From: Pegea sp. RAD2-039 | Lineage: Eukaryota > Chordata > Thaliacea > Salpida > Salpidae | DNA: 64,000 nt | NCBI GenBank assembly: GCA_034620365.1 | Contig: JAQGEQ010000131.1 | Span: 159,592-223,591 of the forward strand | Reading direction: 5' to 3' | The notes under the pieces: generated by a model | What the model saw: the letters and a program-made list of their open reading frames with translations, nothing else | What the model was told of the DNA's origin: nothing | Databases searched by the model: none | Program-made: the position numbers and the translations under genes | Part shown: piece after piece, positions 60,650 through 64,000 of the stretch | Layout: each line of letters opens with the position of its first letter | How positions within the stretch are numbered: the first letter of the stretch is position 1

Positions 60650-61600
60650 TAAAAAAGATTGTTTATCGTAAATATCATTATGATATAGCTAAACGAAAAC
60701 AAATAAGTCTACGTACTTCTTTAATGTAGTATAAAAACACAAAAAAACAGAAAAAATGAGAAATATGTAAATGAATCATTCTACATAATTGTTTACTGAA
60801 GTCAGTGTCACTTAGAGTTTAATAAACGAAAGAATGACACAACATATGAAAGAAATACACAAGTCTACAGCGTTCTTTATAACGTTGAATGAGCGAGATG
60901 TTTTTGTTAAATGCAACTGACAGTATCAGTTTTCAAAATTAAACACCTAGACTTTTATTGATATAAAATATGGTTATCTGGTAACAAGTTAAATGCCTTA
61001 TATGACAATATACTTTCCTTGTGTTTGTGAGCGCATTTCAAACAACTTTTTTATAGATTTTCATATAAGTGTAAACTTATAAACATGTTTATGACATCTT
61101 AATAGAAAAGTATTCCTTGTTTGAAATTAACTATTTACGTTATATGTTTAAATAAAAATTTTGCACAGAGTGAAAACCATTTATTAATAATAACATATAT
61201 TAACTTTTTAGTTTATTTATACTACATTTAATCTTGATCTTGCTTTAAAATAAAACTCGCTATTGGTAGATTATCTATGGATGCCAACTAATAATTGGTT
61301 TAATTAGCTGGAGGTTGGTTTTTTGAGCTCATAGAAATAATTTTTACAAGTGAATTTTTATATTATTTCTCAAATTGCTTCCTGCAGTAATTAGTTTCTA
61401 TAATTAAGAGCAGTAGTTTAATTTTAACTTATACTTAAATTGTTCATTAGTTTTGTCAAGCAGTTATGATACCTGCCTACCAAGCAGGGGGCCTTGTTTC
61501 GGTTGCAAATGAACACATTTTACTTACAAAGAAAATTCAAAATATACAAACAGGTAAAGTGCTATTGAGTCCTGTAAAATGACAACACTCATAAGAGATG
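60650..61600 (+). repeat. dispersed repeat family D, copy with tRNA-like part
   Basis: Matches 43355-43985 and 44880-45200 joined without the intervening 0.9 kb, so it probably shows the uninterrupted form. The hairpin AACTGACAGTATCAGTT is at 60915-60931. The end near 61590-61625 matches 50265-50300 in reverse. Confidence 0.7.
61450..61520 (+). repeat. tRNA-like, SINE-like stretch (copy 2)
   Basis: It has a box-A-like TTTGTCAAGCAGTTATGATA, a perfect anticodon-type arm CCTGC-CTACCAA-GCAGG (central triplet ACC, Gly-type) and a box-B-like TTTCGGTTGCAAAT. No acceptor stem pairs, so it is a derived element and not a working tRNA gene. The sister is at 45061. Confidence 0.5.
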
Positions 61601-61699
61601 CAAAACTAGGAATTTGAAGACAAATTTCATCAAATCAGATCAAATAAACAATCAAAAATGCTTTAATTATTTTTATGCTGCGAAATTTTCTTTTAATTT

Positions 61700-62150
61700 T
61701 TAGAAGTACTTACGATGTTGGTGAAAATCTAATAAAAAAAGTTAATTTTATATGAATGTTAGAAAACTCGACGTATGTTCAAATAAAACTTTAAAACAGT
61801 TTTTGCCCCACAAACACAAGATGACTAGTTGGTTTTATAAAGCAACATTTGTTTGGAGAACCGTGAAAAGTTGTATTTATAAATATCTATTTTTAAAGCT
61901 GGTAGATTCAGTTGATATAATCATGTAAAACGTAATCTTTTTTTCAAGTAAGGGTTCAATATAGCGGAATAATATGATTTTTTTGGATATTCTATATAAA
62001 TTTCAACGAAAACATTTTTTTTCGATATCAACTTCAGTCATTCAACAGTTCTTTCTTGTACATATTTATTTATTGTATAATATTGTTGGTTTTTTCGACT
62101 TTTTTAAACTGTTCTAAAAGTCAAAAAAAAAACCATAGTTTTTTTTAAAT
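61700..62150 (+). repeat. dispersed repeat matching 46600-47060
   Basis: Shared landmarks are AACTCGACGTA, CACAAGATGA.TAGTTGGTT and CATTCAACAGTTCTTTC. No coding frame. Confidence 0.6.
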
Positions 62151-63300
62151 CACACTGCTTAGTAAGCAGAACAAACTTAGGTGACTACTGTGATAAAAAT
62201 TAATTGTGAAAAAAAACATTGTTTTTATTTATTTCGGTAAATGAAAAGTTGAAAAAAATAGTATAAAAGCTTATTATGAACGGTTTTGGAGAACTTAATA
62301 AATATTTGATGAAATGAATTATATCATATTTTAGTAAAACAAAATATTTAATGTATTCATGAATGATTGAAGTTCTTCTTTTAGTATTAAGTATCAAATA
62401 ATTTTATAAGGTTACAATTTATAAAGTTGATAGCCTGTGGTACTATTCTAAGTAGTATTTAGAAGTTTTTATCATTAAAAATTCAAATAAAGTGTTTTAG
62501 TTGTAAAGTGAAAAAAGGAACATTCCATTTAAATATTGTTACAAAAAGAATTTATTCGATTCTAATATTTGACAAGCGTAACAAATTTACGTATTTTTTA
62601 AAAGGGTACACATTAAAACTTGATATAAACAAAACAATAGCTATTCTTGCGTAAATATTTCTATTTACTATTTATTATATATAAAGAAAATATTTCAGAT
62701 TGAATTGGGTATATTTCTAACATTAAATTTATATTTAAAAAATATATATTTATTTCTAGAATAATCATTTTTTTATTTGCAAAGACACCTTTAACTAAAT
62801 ATACAATTTTTCATTTGTACAATAACTCAATACTCAAATTTACAGTAAAAAGTCATGATTAGTATGATGATTCTGTTCGACCTCCCACAACAGAAATACC
62901 GCCGAAAGGCATTTACAATTTGGACTGTTGAAAATTTCTCAACATGCTGTTTGCATTAGCAAAATTTTTTTTGAAATCAACTAATACTTTAGAGCAGTTG
63001 GTATGCTTTTCAATTTTTTTTTGAATTGCATTCATTAGTAGCACTAGATTAAATAATTGTATTTGCAAAAAATCGTTTTTAAAATTTTACAAATCTTTTG
63101 GAAACAAAAACATTAAAAAATTTAAGTGAACTAAAACTAATTCTAATTAAAATATTAGCAATTTCGAATGCTTGAATGAAAAACTAAAAATAACTGAGCT
63201 ATAATTGAAATTATTACAGAAAAATACTACATTATTTAAAATTTTAAATATGACTAAATTATTTACAATTGAAATGTCAACGTTCAAAAAAAAGACAATT
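62151..63300. other. AT-rich spacer with one small GC island
   Basis: No gene accepted; the minus frame at 62200-62397 is A/T-driven. A ~40-nt island near 62878-62915 (contains CCTCCCACAACAG and CCGCCGAAAGG) is strikingly GC-rich and preceded by ATGATGA; its nature is unknown. Confidence 0.4.
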
Positions 63301-63309
63301 TACTTTATT

Positions 63310-63720
63310 TTTATTTATTATTTAGTTTCTGAATGTCAGTTATTTTTTATCGTTTCAAAAGTTCAATGGTTTTGAATCAGTGATTTTTAAGTGTTTGATA
63401 TTTTAACTTTTTACTAAATATTCATAATAAAAAATTTTATTTTTCATTTTTAAAACTTGTTTAAATTTTAAACTAATTCAATTTTTTATATATAAACAAA
63501 TAAAATTAAAAACTATAAAATGATTGCAGATTAAATAAAACTGCATTTAAATGTTAAGATACCATAAAAATTAAAGGTTTTTTTCTAATTTCTTTTTATT
63601 TTTATCAAGTTTCGTTTTAACTATAAATATAATAATATAATATAATGTTAATATAATAATTTTTCATTAGGAATATTTTAGTTTAAATTGTTAAACAATA
63701 AAATTGTTTGATAGAATACA
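63310..63720 (+). repeat. dispersed repeat matching 46030-46470
   Basis: Shared blocks include TTTTGAATCAG.GATTTTTAA and AAAATTGTTTGATAGAATAC. The match ends near 63720 where a coding-like stretch on the minus strand begins. Confidence 0.6.
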
Positions 63721-63774
63721 GAATTTAGATTAAGCAGATGCAAACAAACATTCTTTTTGTTTTTAGCTTTTCCT

Positions 63775-63897
63775 CTACATGACAAATAGTTTCTTTTTTT
63801 TGGCATTTCCTTGAGCTGGTTGGGAGATAGTATAAAAGTACTCATATCCAGCAACTTCAGTTTCATAAAATATACATTGATGACTGTTTGGTACTCG
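63775..63897 (-). pseudogene. coding-like fragment, faintly FLYWCH-like
   Basis: On the minus strand an acceptor TTTTTTCTCAG precedes 40 open codons containing HQCIFYETEVAGYEYFYTIS, ending at TAG 63775-63777. Near the end lies a run of eight A; removing one A would continue the frame as KKRNYLSCRGKAK. A GY.Y...Y..C pattern recalls FLYWCH zinc-binding domains of some DNA transposons, but the likeness is slight. A 62-codon ATG frame on the same strand (63866-63678) overlaps it in another frame and looks less coding-like at its 3' end. It may be an exon running off the window or a relic. Confidence 0.3.
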
Positions 63898-64000
63898 CTG
63901 AGAAAAAATAGTTGAAGTGTAACTACCTATGTGCTAATAGACAACTTAAAATCTTATTGTAGAGAAAGTGTTGAACATCTCGGTTACTAAAAGTGTTTAT

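Noticed and set aside
62870-62960. C/D snoRNA near ATGATGA and a GC-rich island
   Set aside because: A C-box-like ATGATGA is present but no CTGA D box lies at a suitable distance and there is no terminal stem.
1-64000. CRISPR array, phage, integron or other prokaryotic system
   Set aside because: No short regular direct repeats with unique spacers, no operons or ribosome binding sites. Introns, C2H2 and HP1 genes and eukaryotic tRNAs show animal nuclear DNA.

Overview
The window reads as nuclear DNA of a very AT-rich metazoan; by eye the spacer DNA is near 80% A+T. Three things support this. There are eukaryotic tRNA genes, among them an initiator tRNA-Met whose T loop starts with A. There is a gene split by short GT-AG introns that ends in an HP1-type chromo shadow domain. 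There are C2H2 zinc-finger genes with TGEKP linkers. I see no bacterial, organellar or viral gene and cannot name the species. The window is mostly non-coding and is a mosaic of duplicated, partly decayed modules.

Layout. 1-6.2 kb: AT-rich spacer with a 550-bp tandem repeat (2.83-4.24 kb). 6.2-12.7 kb: copy A of a large duplicated segment carrying zinc-finger gene A and, on the other strand, a wreck of a second gene (called X here). 12.7-28.3 kb: spacer with scattered modules and an inverted satellite unit. 28.3-29.7 kb: one unknown open exon and a partial copy of the segment's left end. 29.7-35.75 kb: copy B with zinc-finger gene B, ending in an inverted fragment of X. 35.75-37.85 kb: a nearly whole forward copy of X, open across three introns of only 34-38 nt. 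38.4-43.25 kb: a TGACGTCA-rich element, exon-like islands and four tRNA genes. 43.3-50.4 kb: dispersed repeats, tRNA-like (SINE-like) stretches and hairpins. 51.1-52.0 kb, possibly to 53.1 kb: the HP1-like gene, the best-supported single-copy host gene. 53.8-56.4 kb: a dead zinc finger, a GC-rich foldable island, an eroded PHD-like ORF and a second TGACGTCA element. 56.4-60.6 kb: inverted copy C of the large segment, with a dead zinc-finger gene. 60.6-64.0 kb: more copies of the 43-47 kb repeats and a coding-like relic at the right edge.

How the parts relate. The three copies of the large segment appear to descend from one ancestor: all share the same truncation of a seventh finger. They have since diverged mainly by amino-acid replacements. 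Copies A and B stay open with six fingers. Copy C lost exactly one finger repeat, gained a stop, and lost both zinc-binding histidines of one finger. The tRNA-iMet and tRNA-His genes lie 5 nt apart and seem to share one Pol III terminator. Much of the rest consists of small conserved modules (a covarying hairpin, a ~130-bp two-ended box, a GC-rich CGCTA box, arrays of the palindrome TGACGTCA) dispersed in both orientations, as expected of non-autonomous mobile elements.
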